DNA of 64,000 bases, from the NCBI GenBank assembly GCA_944325875.1, contig CALVBU010000009.1:21547-85546 (forward strand), read 5' to 3'. A program made the position numbers and the translations under genes. Shown here piece after piece: positions 26,936 through 35,047 of the stretch. Each line of letters opens with the position of its first letter. Position 1 is the stretch's first letter. Source of the DNA: Candidatus Gastranaerophilales bacterium (GTDB taxonomy: Bacteria > Cyanobacteriota > Vampirovibrionia > Gastranaerophilales > Gastranaerophilaceae). The notes beneath the pieces were generated by a model that did not search any database, was not told where the DNA came from, and saw only the letters and a program-made list of their open reading frames with translations.

Positions 26936-27274
26936 ATGGTGTGCGGTAAGTTAGAAATTGATATTTTAAACTCAATTTGGCGAATGACAGATGAATATGA
27001 AGATAGAGATATTTCTATTCAAGATGTTGTTGATGACTTATCCGAGAATGGTATTGAACGTGCATATACTACTATTAAAACAGTCATGGACAGGTTGACT
27101 GTAAAAAGTGTGCTTGTTCGTTATAAGGTTGGTAAAAAATTCTTCTACAAAGCTACTATGAATAGACGAGAAATGGCTGTCGATTCTGTAAAAGAGCTTG
27201 CATCACAGTTTTTTGATTCTGATTATGTAAGCTTAATTAGATTTGTAGAAAAAGAATTTGATTTAGTAAAATAA
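26936..27274 (+). CDS. BlaI/MecI/CopY-family winged-helix repressor-like protein
   Basis: A 112-residue winged-helix protein. The sequence KLEIDILNSIWRM, the recognition region YTTIKTVMDRLTVKSVLVRYKVGKKFFYKA and the C-terminal dimerisation helix match the BlaI/MecI/CopY layout. Those repressors usually control beta-lactamase or metal-resistance genes with a BlaR1-type sensor, but none is adjacent. It is followed after one base by a small hypothetical gene, so its target here is unknown. TTACAAT upstream (about 26892) is a plausible -10 region and AGAGG the ribosome site. Confidence 0.8.
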   Translation: MVCGKLEIDILNSIWRMTDEYEDRDISIQDVVDDLSENGIERAYTTIKTVMDRLTVKSVLVRYKVGKKFFYKATMNRREMAVDSVKELASQFFDSDYVSLIRFVEKEFDLVK

Positions 27275-27275
27275 T

Positions 27276-27644
27276 ATGGACGGAGAATTTAATAAAAGAG
27301 AGTATGTTGCTTTATTGATACGAAAAGTATTAATAGGTGCAATTACTGTTGGTGAGGCTGTTAAAAATTTCCCTTTTGACAGCGGAGACAAGAGTTTAGA
27401 GGCAGCATATCATGCTATTGTTCATTATGAAGCCGATGAGGATTTGAGACGTCGTGATATTCTTTATCGCGAGGAACAGGATGATTATTTGGAGATGATT
27501 TCTCAGACCTTGGAAAAAGGGGAAAGTCTTCCTGATAATATAATCAGAAATTATGAAAAATATTATTCAGAAAAAAGTATTCCTCACAGTCATGATAAGG
27601 CTGGAAGTATTCGCAGTTTTTTAAGGTTTTTGAATATTAAATAG
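27276..27644 (+). CDS. Small hypothetical protein coupled to the BlaI-like regulator
   Basis: A 122-residue acidic protein that starts one base after the previous stop, so the two genes are almost certainly co-transcribed and probably translationally coupled. It is predicted helical throughout, with EEQDDYLEMISQTLEKGE and a basic C-terminal segment (SIRSFLRFLNIK). I see no domain or motif I can name. It may be a partner of the regulator. Confidence 0.6.
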   Translation: MDGEFNKREYVALLIRKVLIGAITVGEAVKNFPFDSGDKSLEAAYHAIVHYEADEDLRRRDILYREEQDDYLEMISQTLEKGESLPDNIIRNYEKYYSEKSIPHSHDKAGSIRSFLRFLNIK

Positions 27645-27664
27645 ATTTATGTTATTTTAAGCTT

Positions 27665-28189
27665 ATGATAGAATTATTGATTTTATATATTGTATCTAAA
27701 CGTGAATTTACTATGTACGCTATCCAAAAAGGGATAGAAAGTGAATTTGGGGTTTATACAAGACCCAGCTTTGGGGCTTTAAAGCCTGCTTTGAGAAGGT
27801 TGGAATTTAATGATTTTATTACTACAAGAAAAATGATGTCTGATGGTGGTAAGCTTTCTGTTTATTATTCGATTACAAAAAAAGGTATGCAGGAACTTAA
27901 AAAGTTGGTTTTAGAGCCGCTTAGTGATAATCCGATTCAGTTTGTTTCTAATGCTAAAATAAAGCTTTCTTGTGCTGAATTTTTAGATTATGCAGAAAAA
28001 AAACAATTATTTTTTGACTTAAAGTCGCAAGCTTTGAGTTTTAAGCTTTGTGCCGAAAATATTTTGAATGATGAATATACAAATAAGAATTTTTATCAAA
28101 AAATACTTTTAGATAATTCTGTTTGTGAATATTCTAATTTAGTAACCATTATAGAAGGATTTGAAAAAGATAATGAGCGCAATTGTTAA
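27665..28189 (+). CDS. PadR-family transcriptional regulator
   Basis: A 174-residue protein with the PadR winged-helix N-terminus: ILYIVSKREFTMYAIQKGIE, then SFGALKPALRRLEFNDFIT with the recognition helix and YYSITKKGMQELKKLV with the wing. The C-terminal half is a helical dimerisation region. It overlaps the start of the DUF512 gene by 17 bases, an operon arrangement that may be autoregulated. The ATG has no ribosome site; instead TG-T-TATTTT ends six bases before it, as at other leaderless-type starts here. Confidence 0.8.
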   Translation: MIELLILYIVSKREFTMYAIQKGIESEFGVYTRPSFGALKPALRRLEFNDFITTRKMMSDGGKLSVYYSITKKGMQELKKLVLEPLSDNPIQFVSNAKIKLSCAEFLDYAEKKQLFFDLKSQALSFKLCAENILNDEYTNKNFYQKILLDNSVCEYSNLVTIIEGFEKDNERNC

Positions 28190-29438
28190 TAAAGTTTTGG
28201 ATGGCTCTATTGCTCAAGAATTGGAAATTGAAGCCGGAGATGAAATTCTTTCGATTGATGACACTCCAATGCTTGATATGATTGATTATAACTTTTTATG
28301 TAAGAATGATTTTATTACGATTGAAATTAAAAAGAAAAACGGTGAAATCGAAGTATTTGAGTTGGAAAAAGATTATGATGAAGATTTAGGTATAGTGTTT
28401 GAAAGTGCTGTATTCGACAGAGTTAAACCTTGTTTAAATAAATGTATATTCTGTTTTGTTGATCAACAGCCAAAAGGTTTGCGTGATACATTATACGTAA
28501 AAGACGATGACTATAGACTTTCATATTTACAAGGAACATACATAACGCTAACGAATTTAACTGAAAAGGATAAAGAACGTATTCAAAGGATGCATTTAGG
28601 ACCATTTTATGTTTCTGTGCATACTACTAATCCTGAATTGCGTGTAAAAATGCTAAGAAATCCTAATGCTGGTAAGGCTTTGGAAAATTTAAAATGGTTC
28701 AGAAAGAATAAAATTCCGTTTCATGCTCAAATAGTTTTATGCCCAGGGTATAACGACGGTGAGGAACTTGAGAGAACCCTATCTGATCTTGCGGAATTAA
28801 AAAATACAGTTTTGTCTGTAGCTATTGTACCTGTAGGAATTACACAATTCAGAAAAGAAGCCTTGAAACAAGTAGATAAAGAGTGTGCTATTAAAACTTT
28901 AGAAATAGCATCTAGATATAAAAAAGTTTGCTGTTCTGATGAATTTTTCCTTTTAGCAGGACAAGAAATTCCTCCAGCTAAGTATTATGGAAACTTTTCT
29001 CAACTTGAAGATGGGGTCGGGGCTATAAGACTTTTGCTAGAAGACTTTAAAAAATTATCAATTCCAAAAAGTATAAAGAACTCAACAAAAATTCTTTTTG
29101 CAACATCTTATGCTGCTAAAACGGCTATTGAAACTGTTTGTAAGAAACTTGATAAAGTAAAAAATCTTTCAACAGAGGTAGTACCTGTAAAATCAAACTA
29201 CTGGGGGCAGGATATTACAGTAGCAGGGCTTATTACAACAGATGATTTAATTGAATCATTAAAAAATAAGGATGGTGATTTTGTTGTAATCCCTTCTGTT
29301 ATGTTAAGACCATATAGCGAAGACTTTTTGGATGGCAAAACTCTCTCTTATGTAAAAGAAAAAACAGGTAAAGAATTTTTTGTTATTCAAAATATTTATT
29401 CTATGAAAGAGTTAACGGATTATTTAAATACTCTTTAA
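28173..29438 (+). CDS. DUF512 PDZ/radical-SAM-like FeS protein
   Basis: I start at ATG 28173 (421 residues); the TTG at 28161 adds four residues without a ribosome site. The N-terminal ~70 residues form a PDZ-like domain (LEIEAGDEILSIDD). CLNKCIFCFVDQQPKGLR gives C-x3-C-x2-C as in radical-SAM enzymes, followed by LYVKDDDYRLSYLQGTYITLTNL, a block diagnostic of this family. DUF512 forms the C-terminus. The family is widespread in Clostridia and Cyanobacteria, often described as a putative FeS oxidoreductase with unknown substrate. Confidence 0.88.
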   Translation: MSAIVNKVLDGSIAQELEIEAGDEILSIDDTPMLDMIDYNFLCKNDFITIEIKKKNGEIEVFELEKDYDEDLGIVFESAVFDRVKPCLNKCIFCFVDQQPKGLRDTLYVKDDDYRLSYLQGTYITLTNLTEKDKERIQRMHLGPFYVSVHTTNPELRVKMLRNPNAGKALENLKWFRKNKIPFHAQIVLCPGYNDGEELERTLSDLAELKNTVLSVAIVPVGITQFRKEALKQVDKECAIKTLEIASRYKKVCCSDEFFLLAGQEIPPAKYYGNFSQLEDGVGAIRLLLEDFKKLSIPKSIKNSTKILFATSYAAKTAIETVCKKLDKVKNLSTEVVPVKSNYWGQDITVAGLITTDDLIESLKNKDGDFVVIPSVMLRPYSEDFLDGKTLSYVKEKTGKEFFVIQNIYSMKELTDYLNTL

Positions 29439-29439
29439 T

Positions 29440-29703
29440 TTATTCGTAAAGTTTTTCTATATCAAATTTATATTTATCTAAATTGTCGAATTCAAAAAAA
29501 TCTTTTAATGAGATATTCATTGCTCTTGAAATTTTAAATAATACGCTGATGGATACATCACGTTTTCCCGATTCAATCATTGCGATATGTGAACGAGATA
29601 TCCCTGACTCAAAAGCTACATATTCTTGAGTTAGGGATTTGCTGAGTCTTATTTTTCTGAGATTTTCTCCTAATGCCTTTTTAAATTCTTTGCACATATT
29701 CAT
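29440..29703 (-). CDS. XRE-family regulator, divergent from a pseudopilin gene
   Basis: An 87-residue Cro/C1-type HTH protein: LRKIRLSKSLTQEYVAFESGISRSHIAMIESGKRDVSISVL contains the five-helix DNA-binding domain, with the second and third helices at residues ~22-42. The tail is short and acidic. It is divergent from a pseudopilin-like gene, with 66 bases between starts that contain two adjacent dyads. Autoregulation with control of the pilin-like gene is likely. The second XRE gene at 45491-45775 has the same arrangement. Confidence 0.88.
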   Translation of the reverse strand: MNMCKEFKKALGENLRKIRLSKSLTQEYVAFESGISRSHIAMIESGKRDVSISVLFKISRAMNISLKDFFEFDNLDKYKFDIEKLYE

Positions 29704-29715
29704 ATTTTATGATAT

Positions 29716-29746
29716 GTTACTGTAAGTGACTGTCACTATTAGTGAC
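29716..29746. promoter_or_regulatory. Two adjacent operator-like dyads between an XRE gene and a pseudopilin gene
   Basis: GTTACT-gta-AGTGAC (29716-29730, one mismatch) and GTCACT-att-AGTGAC (29732-29746, perfect) are separated by one base, each with a 6-3-6 layout, so neighbouring centres are 16 bp apart. This is the usual geometry for two HTH dimers binding next to each other. They sit just upstream of the XRE start and about 24-54 bases upstream of the pseudopilin start, so one occupied site could shut off both. Confidence 0.7.
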
Positions 29747-29769
29747 ATAACTATGATAAGGAGGTATAT

Positions 29770-30390
29770 ATGCAGCAAAGATTATTGTTAATCAAGTCAG
29801 GTTTTACTCTGGCAGAAGTGTTGATAACTCTGGGTATTATTGGTATTGTCGCTTCATTAACTCTTCCCTCAATAATTGCAAACACAAGATATAAAGAAGC
29901 AAGTGCAAGACTAAAGAAGTTTAATTCTACAATGGCACAGGTTTTAATTTTATCAGAAAATGATAATGGGGCTGTAAATAGCTGGGATATGAGTTTAAAG
30001 CCTGAGGATTTTGTAAGGAAGTATTTTGGACCATACATTAAATCCTTGAAAATTGATTCTGCAGATGAAGATAGAAATACGGGACGTATTTATTTTACTG
30101 ATGGAAGTACTGTTTCTATACAAAAAGGGCGTTGTATGGATATAAGTTTTGATGTAAACGGAGATCGAAAACCAAATAAATCTGGTTATGATCAATTTGT
30201 TTTTTTAGCGTGTGACAAAACAATAACCGAATGGTGTTCAAATAAAGGTTGGTGTACATACTATAAACCGAGTTATGATCAATCTCGAATAGAAAGGTTA
30301 AAAAAATGTAAAACAATTCCTAGTTACTGTTCAGCTTTGTTAGAATATGATAATTGGGAATTTAAGGATGATTATCCTTATAAACTTTAG
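29770..30390 (+). CDS. Type II/IV pseudopilin-like protein
   Basis: A 206-residue protein beginning with a class-III prepilin leader: SG before FTLAEVLITLGIIGIVA, with the conserved Glu at +5 and a hydrophobic helix. A prepilin peptidase would cut after Gly. The exposed domain has eight or so Cys/aromatic positions and the C-terminal FDVNGDRKPNKSGYDQFVF, a motif shared with the other two pseudopilins in the window. It could be a minor pilin, a DNA-uptake or type II secretion component, or an adhesin. RBS AAGGAGG lies six bases before the ATG. No assembly ATPase or prepilin peptidase gene is in the window. Confidence 0.85.
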   Translation: MQQRLLLIKSGFTLAEVLITLGIIGIVASLTLPSIIANTRYKEASARLKKFNSTMAQVLILSENDNGAVNSWDMSLKPEDFVRKYFGPYIKSLKIDSADEDRNTGRIYFTDGSTVSIQKGRCMDISFDVNGDRKPNKSGYDQFVFLACDKTITEWCSNKGWCTYYKPSYDQSRIERLKKCKTIPSYCSALLEYDNWEFKDDYPYKL

Positions 30391-30391
30391 T

Positions 30392-30424
30392 AAAAAAGCC
30401 TCTCTATATAGAGAGGCTTTTTTT
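30392..30424. terminator. Perfect palindromic terminator between pseudopilin and glnA
   Basis: AAAAAAGCCTCTCTA pairs with TAGAGAGGCTTTTTT, with almost no loop and A/T runs on both sides. It serves the convergent pseudopilin and glnA genes. Confidence 0.9.
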
Positions 30425-30427
30425 ATA

Positions 30428-31792
30428 CTAATATCTTTCCAGATATTTATCAATTTCCCATTGAGAAACGTAAGTTCTAAATGAATCCCATTCTTTTTTC
30501 TTAGAAGACATAAATTCTTTAAATGCGTGTTCTCCAAGGGCGGCGCGACTAACTAATGATTTATCCATTAAATCTAACGCTTCAGCAAGACTTCCTGGTA
30601 GGGAATCAATTCTTTGTTTTTTACGTTCTTTAGTTGTTAATTTGTATATGTTGCTTTCAACGGGAGCTGGCGGATCAATTTTATTTCTTACACCGTCAAG
30701 GCAAGCTTCCAATATAGCTGCAAATGCAAGATATGGATTGCAAGCCGGATCTGGTGAGCGAAGTTCTACTCTGGTTGCGTTGCCACGTTTTGCAGGTACT
30801 CTTAATAAAGCACTTCTGTTTGCAAGTGACCAAGCTAGATATACCGGAGCTTCATAGCCTGGAACTAATCGTTTGTAGCTGTTTACTGTTGGGTTTAGAA
30901 TAGCAGTTATGCTTTTTACGTGTTTTAACATACCGCCAATTGAGTATTTTGCGATATCTGATAATTGATATTCAGCTTTTTCGTCATAAAAAGCATTTTT
31001 GCCGTCTTTGAATAGAGATATATTACAGTGCATTCCTGAGCCGTTAATGCCATAAATTGGTTTTGGCATGAATGTTGCGTGTAAATTATGTCTTGCTGCA
31101 ATTGCTTTTACTGCAATTTTGAAAGTTGCAACGTTATCAGCAGCAGATAGGATATCTGTGTATCTGAAGTCAACTTCGTGTTGACCATCAGCAACTTCGT
31201 GGTGTGAAGCTTCAATATCAAAGCCCATCTCCTGTAATGTTAATACGATATCAGATCGGACATCTTCACCTAAATCTTCAGGTCCTACATCGTAATATCC
31301 AGCTCTATCTTGAGTTGTTGTAGTAACGTTTCCGTCTTTATCTCTAGCAAACAAGAAAAACTCAGCTTCCGGTCCGATGTTCATAGAGAAGCCCATCTTT
31401 TCAGCTTCTTTCATTACTCGTTTCAAGTTACATCTTGGACATCCTTCAAATGGTGTTCCATCTGCGTTGTATATATCGCAAATTAATCTTGCAGAATGGA
31501 TTCCATCTTGTTCTCTCCAAGGTAAAATTTGGAAAGTGTTTTTGTCTGGATAGAAAAACATATCTGAGGTTTCTATGCTTCTAAAACCTTTTATAGAAGA
31601 ACCGTCTAACATGATTTCATTATTCAGGATTTTTTCAATATGTTGTGACGGTATTGTGATATTTTTTACTTGACCGTTTATGTCTACAAATTGAAGCTTT
31701 ATGAATTTGATATTATATTCCTTAATAAAGTTTTTAATATCGTCATCCGTAAAATTCCTGTTGTCGAGTCTAGTGTGCATAAATTCTTTCAT
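30428..31792 (-). CDS. glnA: Glutamine synthetase, type I
   Basis: A 454-residue type I glutamine synthetase, which makes glutamine from glutamate, ammonia and ATP. The N-terminal beta-grasp domain has FVDINGQVKNITIP and IMLDGSSIKGF. The catalytic domain carries MNIGPEAEFFLF, HHEVADGQHEVDFRY, GSGMHCN and VELRSPDPACNPYLAFAAIL. The segment around NIYKLTTKER and the length fit the GSI-alpha form, where the adenylylated-Tyr motif of GSI-beta is absent. The ATG follows AGAGG by four to five bases. It has a strong promoter just upstream and follows two ~200-bp repeats on the same strand. Confidence 0.95.
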   Translation of the reverse strand: MKEFMHTRLDNRNFTDDDIKNFIKEYNIKFIKLQFVDINGQVKNITIPSQHIEKILNNEIMLDGSSIKGFRSIETSDMFFYPDKNTFQILPWREQDGIHSARLICDIYNADGTPFEGCPRCNLKRVMKEAEKMGFSMNIGPEAEFFLFARDKDGNVTTTTQDRAGYYDVGPEDLGEDVRSDIVLTLQEMGFDIEASHHEVADGQHEVDFRYTDILSAADNVATFKIAVKAIAARHNLHATFMPKPIYGINGSGMHCNISLFKDGKNAFYDEKAEYQLSDIAKYSIGGMLKHVKSITAILNPTVNSYKRLVPGYEAPVYLAWSLANRSALLRVPAKRGNATRVELRSPDPACNPYLAFAAILEACLDGVRNKIDPPAPVESNIYKLTTKERKKQRIDSLPGSLAEALDLMDKSLVSRAALGEHAFKEFMSSKKKEWDSFRTYVSQWEIDKYLERY

Positions 31793-31836
31793 GTGACCTC
31801 TTTTCTTCTAAATCATTAATTTAAACTACGTTTCTT

Positions 31837-31865
31837 ATTAGAATACTTTTTTTGAAAAAGGTCAA
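31837..31865 (-). promoter_or_regulatory. glnA promoter
   Basis: Reading leftward, TTGACC (31865-31860) and TCTAAT (31842-31837) are exactly 17 bases apart, about 45 bases upstream of the glnA ATG. I found no GTA-N8-TAC NtcA site next to it. Confidence 0.65.
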
Positions 31866-31984
31866 GCATTTTTATATTAAGAATGTATAAAGACGCGGGT
31901 TTTGGGATTTTTTATAATAGCGATTTTTTTATTAAAAATATAATTAATTGTTCTTTTTTGCAAAAATCTTTTGTATATAAAAAG

Positions 31985-32185
31985 AAAAACCCTATCTTTC
32001 GATAGAGTTTTGGAATTCTTTTTTGTAATTCCTCGTGTGTAGAAGGTTAGTGTGTAGTAGGTAGTGTAGTTAGTAAGTGTGTATTTTATGTCTCGTGTTT
32101 ATTTAATCGATATTGCTTACATATTAATAAAGTATTTTGAAAGTATATAATTGCTATATCTTATTTATTTCGTTACATTTCTTAA
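31985..32185 (-). repeat. Direct repeat copy 1, candidate small RNA with its own terminator
   Basis: About 200 bp almost identical to 32250-32449 (about six differences and a one-base indel). On the minus strand it contains a 57-base stretch without any G (32035-32091), then GGAATT...AATTCC, then AAAACTCTATC-GAAA-GATAGGGTTTT and TTTTTCTTTTT. The last stem is perfect as minus-strand RNA (one G-U) but has a C-A mismatch as plus-strand RNA, so the terminator points left. No convincing promoter is seen. It lies upstream of glnA, after the second copy, on the same strand. No ORF of interest is inside. Confidence 0.7.
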
Positions 32186-32249
32186 TAGTATTGTTTGAAT
32201 GCTTTATTTTATAAGGGTTTAAGAGTTGAGTTGCAATATGCACATAATA

Positions 32250-32449
32250 AAAAACCCTATCTTTCGATAGAGTTTGGAATTCTTTTTTGTAATTCCTCGT
32301 GTGTAGAAGGTTAGTGTGTAGTAGGTAGTGTAGTTAGTAAGTGTGTATTTTATGTCTCGTGTTTATTTAATCGATATTGCTTACATATAAATAAAGTATT
32401 TTGAGAATATATAATTGCTATATCTTATTTATTTCGTTACACTTCTTAA
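32250..32449 (-). repeat. Direct repeat copy 2, directly downstream of the GH38 gene
   Basis: This copy starts three bases after the stop of the GH38 gene (reading leftward), so it could be produced as the 3' end of that message as well as from its own promoter. It keeps the G-free stretch, the GGAATT/AATTCC stem and the GAAA-loop terminator, followed on the minus strand by six T. The 64 bases between the copies contain no recognisable feature. The rest of the 31793-32451 gap is AT-rich and holds only the glnA promoter. Confidence 0.7.
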
Positions 32450-32451
32450 CA

Positions 32452-34377
32452 CTAATCTTCGAAAACCGCTTGAGGAAAGACTTCTTCTATTAAATTTTCA
32501 GCTTTATCAGGTGTGAAAAATCCGATAGAAAATTCTGCTGTATTTTCCCCTAGTTGTTGAGCTTCCGGAACGTCAATCGGTGGCCCAGCAGGGGTAGATC
32601 TGGCTGGGTTTTTCGGATTAGATATAATACCTGTACTTCTTAAAAGAGTTATAGCCAAATTGTTTTGGAATACTTCATATTCTGTGAGACCTTTAGTTAT
32701 AATGCCAAAGCCTTGGGTTCCTACATATCTTTGCATTGGAGCAAAGTTAGATTTTGTTTCTATACCTTTAACTTTTGGAAGATGTTTTCTCATATCATAA
32801 TCAGGATCAAATGAGCGTTTAATTATTGAGTTCAAATCTTCTGAGTATGTTTCAGTTATGGGGTTTTTTAGTGTAAATCTTACTTGCCAAAGTTTATTTT
32901 TTAGTTGATTATTCCATTTTATTTTAAAATTGATAAGGTTTTCTGATTTAAAAAACTCTACATCGAAAAAGTTTGTTTTTATTATATTGGCATCAAGTCC
33001 GTATATTTCTGCAAATTCACCATAGTCATCTTCTTTTGGTGCAAAGTTATATGTATCACCAAGATCTTCTCGTCTTAGAAATTCTATTTTGATATCATTT
33101 GCAAAGAGTTTCCCGTCTTTTACGTATATATTAATATCAGTTAAATGGGTTGGTTTTTTGCGTAATGTATAGATTTTAGTATAGTCTTCTGTAATTGGAA
33201 TTCTTTGTGTATCGTATAGCAAGCTATTATCAAACCCGTTATTGGTATTTATAATTTCATATCCATCAAGTTCTTTATTGCTTAGAATTTCCGGAGTTTT
33301 AAAATTATATGTAAGTCTTAATTCTTCTACAATAGCATTTGCAATTTGAAGGATTTTTTCATACCTAGTGACATTTTCTCTGTGGACGGCATCTGTAGAA
33401 CATCCGCAAATCCCGTCGTGAGCTTGATTTTGTAAGAGTAATTTGTATGCATATTCTATTATACTGTTATATTTTTCTCCGTAGTGTTTTTGTATTCTAT
33501 TTGCAAAATCAAGTTTGTATGTACATTCCGTGTTAAGCTGTTTAATTCTTGTTCTCGCAGAGTAGCATCCAGGGAGAACAAAGGTTTTGGTATTGTCCCG
33601 AAGTTCTTCATTCCACTCAAATTTGTCGAAGTTATCTTTTACAAGTTCAAAATATTCAAAAGGAGAACCAATTTTTATTTCGTAATCTTGTAATATGTCA
33701 TTAACTTTTTTAACCTGTTCAGCAATGTCAGGTTCAACTCCTAGATGGTCTGCCCCTATAGGTAAGAGAAGAACATCCGAGGATTTTTCTGAAATTTTGT
33801 CAAGATTACCCTTAAGCCATTCTGCTTTTTGTTCAATAGTCATATTAGCAGAGAAAATGTCCATAAAATATCCGCGAATAAGATTTACTGTATTAATTCC
33901 GTTAAATTTAAATTCAGAAGGTATATCTCCACAACCTCTCCAAACAATGCATTTATCAATTCCGTATTTTAAAAATAATTGCGGGATGTTTTTACTATGT
34001 CCAAAAGTGTCAGCTAAGTAGCCAATAAAGTCATTGCAACCGAAATCTTTTGATATTTTTAATCCTATTTCAAGATTTTTTTCAAAAGCAGTTTTGTCTG
34101 TTAAATATTCGTCCACAAGAGTATAACAAGGACCTATAAAAAGTCTTTTTTGGGAGATTAGCTCTCTAATTAAATTCTCTTTTTCAGGTCTGATTTCAAG
34201 ATAATCTAATAATGCAGAAACTTGTCCATCAAAATAAAATGATGGAATTTTGTTTTGCTCAAGCATATCTAAGATATTGTCAAATACTCTTAGCAAACGC
34301 AATCTAAAAATCTCAAATTCTCGATACCACTCTCTATCCCAGTGTGTATGAAGGTATGCAATAACTTTCTTTTTCAT
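32452..34377 (-). CDS. Glycoside hydrolase family 38-type alpha-mannosidase, short form
   Basis: A 641-residue protein with the GH38 catalytic signature: HTHWDREWY (residues 10-18) with zinc His/Asp, FDGQ (49-52), GPCYTLVDEYL (82-92) and the nucleophile Asp123 in YLADTFGHS, then NQAHDGICGCSTDAV. It should remove alpha-mannose, or a similar sugar, from glycans. Family members are usually 850-1050 residues; here the C-terminal beta domains are reduced, so either a compact subfamily or a C-terminal loss. No signal peptide is seen, so it probably works in the cytoplasm on imported or recycled glycans. The two repeats follow it. Confidence 0.88.
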   Translation of the reverse strand: MKKKVIAYLHTHWDREWYREFEIFRLRLLRVFDNILDMLEQNKIPSFYFDGQVSALLDYLEIRPEKENLIRELISQKRLFIGPCYTLVDEYLTDKTAFEKNLEIGLKISKDFGCNDFIGYLADTFGHSKNIPQLFLKYGIDKCIVWRGCGDIPSEFKFNGINTVNLIRGYFMDIFSANMTIEQKAEWLKGNLDKISEKSSDVLLLPIGADHLGVEPDIAEQVKKVNDILQDYEIKIGSPFEYFELVKDNFDKFEWNEELRDNTKTFVLPGCYSARTRIKQLNTECTYKLDFANRIQKHYGEKYNSIIEYAYKLLLQNQAHDGICGCSTDAVHRENVTRYEKILQIANAIVEELRLTYNFKTPEILSNKELDGYEIINTNNGFDNSLLYDTQRIPITEDYTKIYTLRKKPTHLTDINIYVKDGKLFANDIKIEFLRREDLGDTYNFAPKEDDYGEFAEIYGLDANIIKTNFFDVEFFKSENLINFKIKWNNQLKNKLWQVRFTLKNPITETYSEDLNSIIKRSFDPDYDMRKHLPKVKGIETKSNFAPMQRYVGTQGFGIITKGLTEYEVFQNNLAITLLRSTGIISNPKNPARSTPAGPPIDVPEAQQLGENTAEFSIGFFTPDKAENLIEEVFPQAVFED

Positions 34378-34501
34378 ATCTATCTTTATACTCTATTATT
34401 CTAATTCGTGCAAAATTTTAACAAAAAGTTATTAGCTTATTGGAGAATGCCTTTATTTTTTACCTGATTTATATTTTTTGAATAAATCGGAGGAGTGTAT
34501 T

Positions 34502-34957
34502 ATGAGAAAATTTGCAATAATTTTATTAGGAATTTTGTTATCTGTAAATGGTGCATTAGCGACAAGGTATGTTACTACAACAACTTATCCAAGTAATCCT
34601 GCTTATAATCCAAGTATTTATAATAATCCTTACAGAGCCTATCAACGACCTGTGAGAACTGATTATGGAAGACATCCTCGTCCAATATATGATAGACCTT
34701 ATGATAATCCGAGATATCAAAATCGTTATGATGCAAATTATACTCAAACAAAAACAACTCGTGTTGGAGGTCTGCTGAATTCTATAAGTAATATGTTTAT
34801 GGGGACACCAACTGGCATGACTCCTCAAGTTAATCCGTATTGGGATGGGGATTTTTATGCTCCAAACGGAAAACAAACTGATTATGTAGGGCGCAACGGA
34901 TGGATTCATACCAACAATCAAATTGGTTCAGGTACAGGTGTTCATATTATTGACTAA
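34502..34957 (+). CDS. Exported Tyr/Pro/Arg-rich hypothetical protein
   Basis: ATG at 34502 follows GGAGGAG by six bases and opens a clear signal peptide (FAIILLGILLSVNGALA, cleaved near residue 19). The in-frame ATG 24 bases earlier lies ahead of that site and is less likely. The mature 131 residues start with Tyr/Pro/Asn/Arg low-complexity sequence (YNPSIYNNPYRAYQRP, YDRPYDNPRYQ) and end in a more ordered TDYVGRNGWIHTNNQIG. It could be a surface or matrix protein; no family is recognised. It lies upstream of the flagellar genes with a ~90-base gap. Confidence 0.65.
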   Translation: MRKFAIILLGILLSVNGALATRYVTTTTYPSNPAYNPSIYNNPYRAYQRPVRTDYGRHPRPIYDRPYDNPRYQNRYDANYTQTKTTRVGGLLNSISNMFMGTPTGMTPQVNPYWDGDFYAPNGKQTDYVGRNGWIHTNNQIGSGTGVHIID

Positions 34958-35047
34958 TCTAAATTTATCATTAAATATATCATACGTTTAGATGTTTCTG
35001 ATCTTGCGGTTATATAACATAATAATCACAAGAAAGTATAGTCTAAA

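Noticed and set aside
31793..31984. NtcA or glutamine-riboswitch control of glnA
   Set aside because: No GTA-N8-TAC site near the promoter and no glnA or downstream-peptide aptamer consensus in the leader.
31985..32449. CRISPR-like direct repeats
   Set aside because: Only two 200-bp copies with a 65-bp gap; repeat and spacer lengths do not fit a CRISPR array and no cas gene is near.
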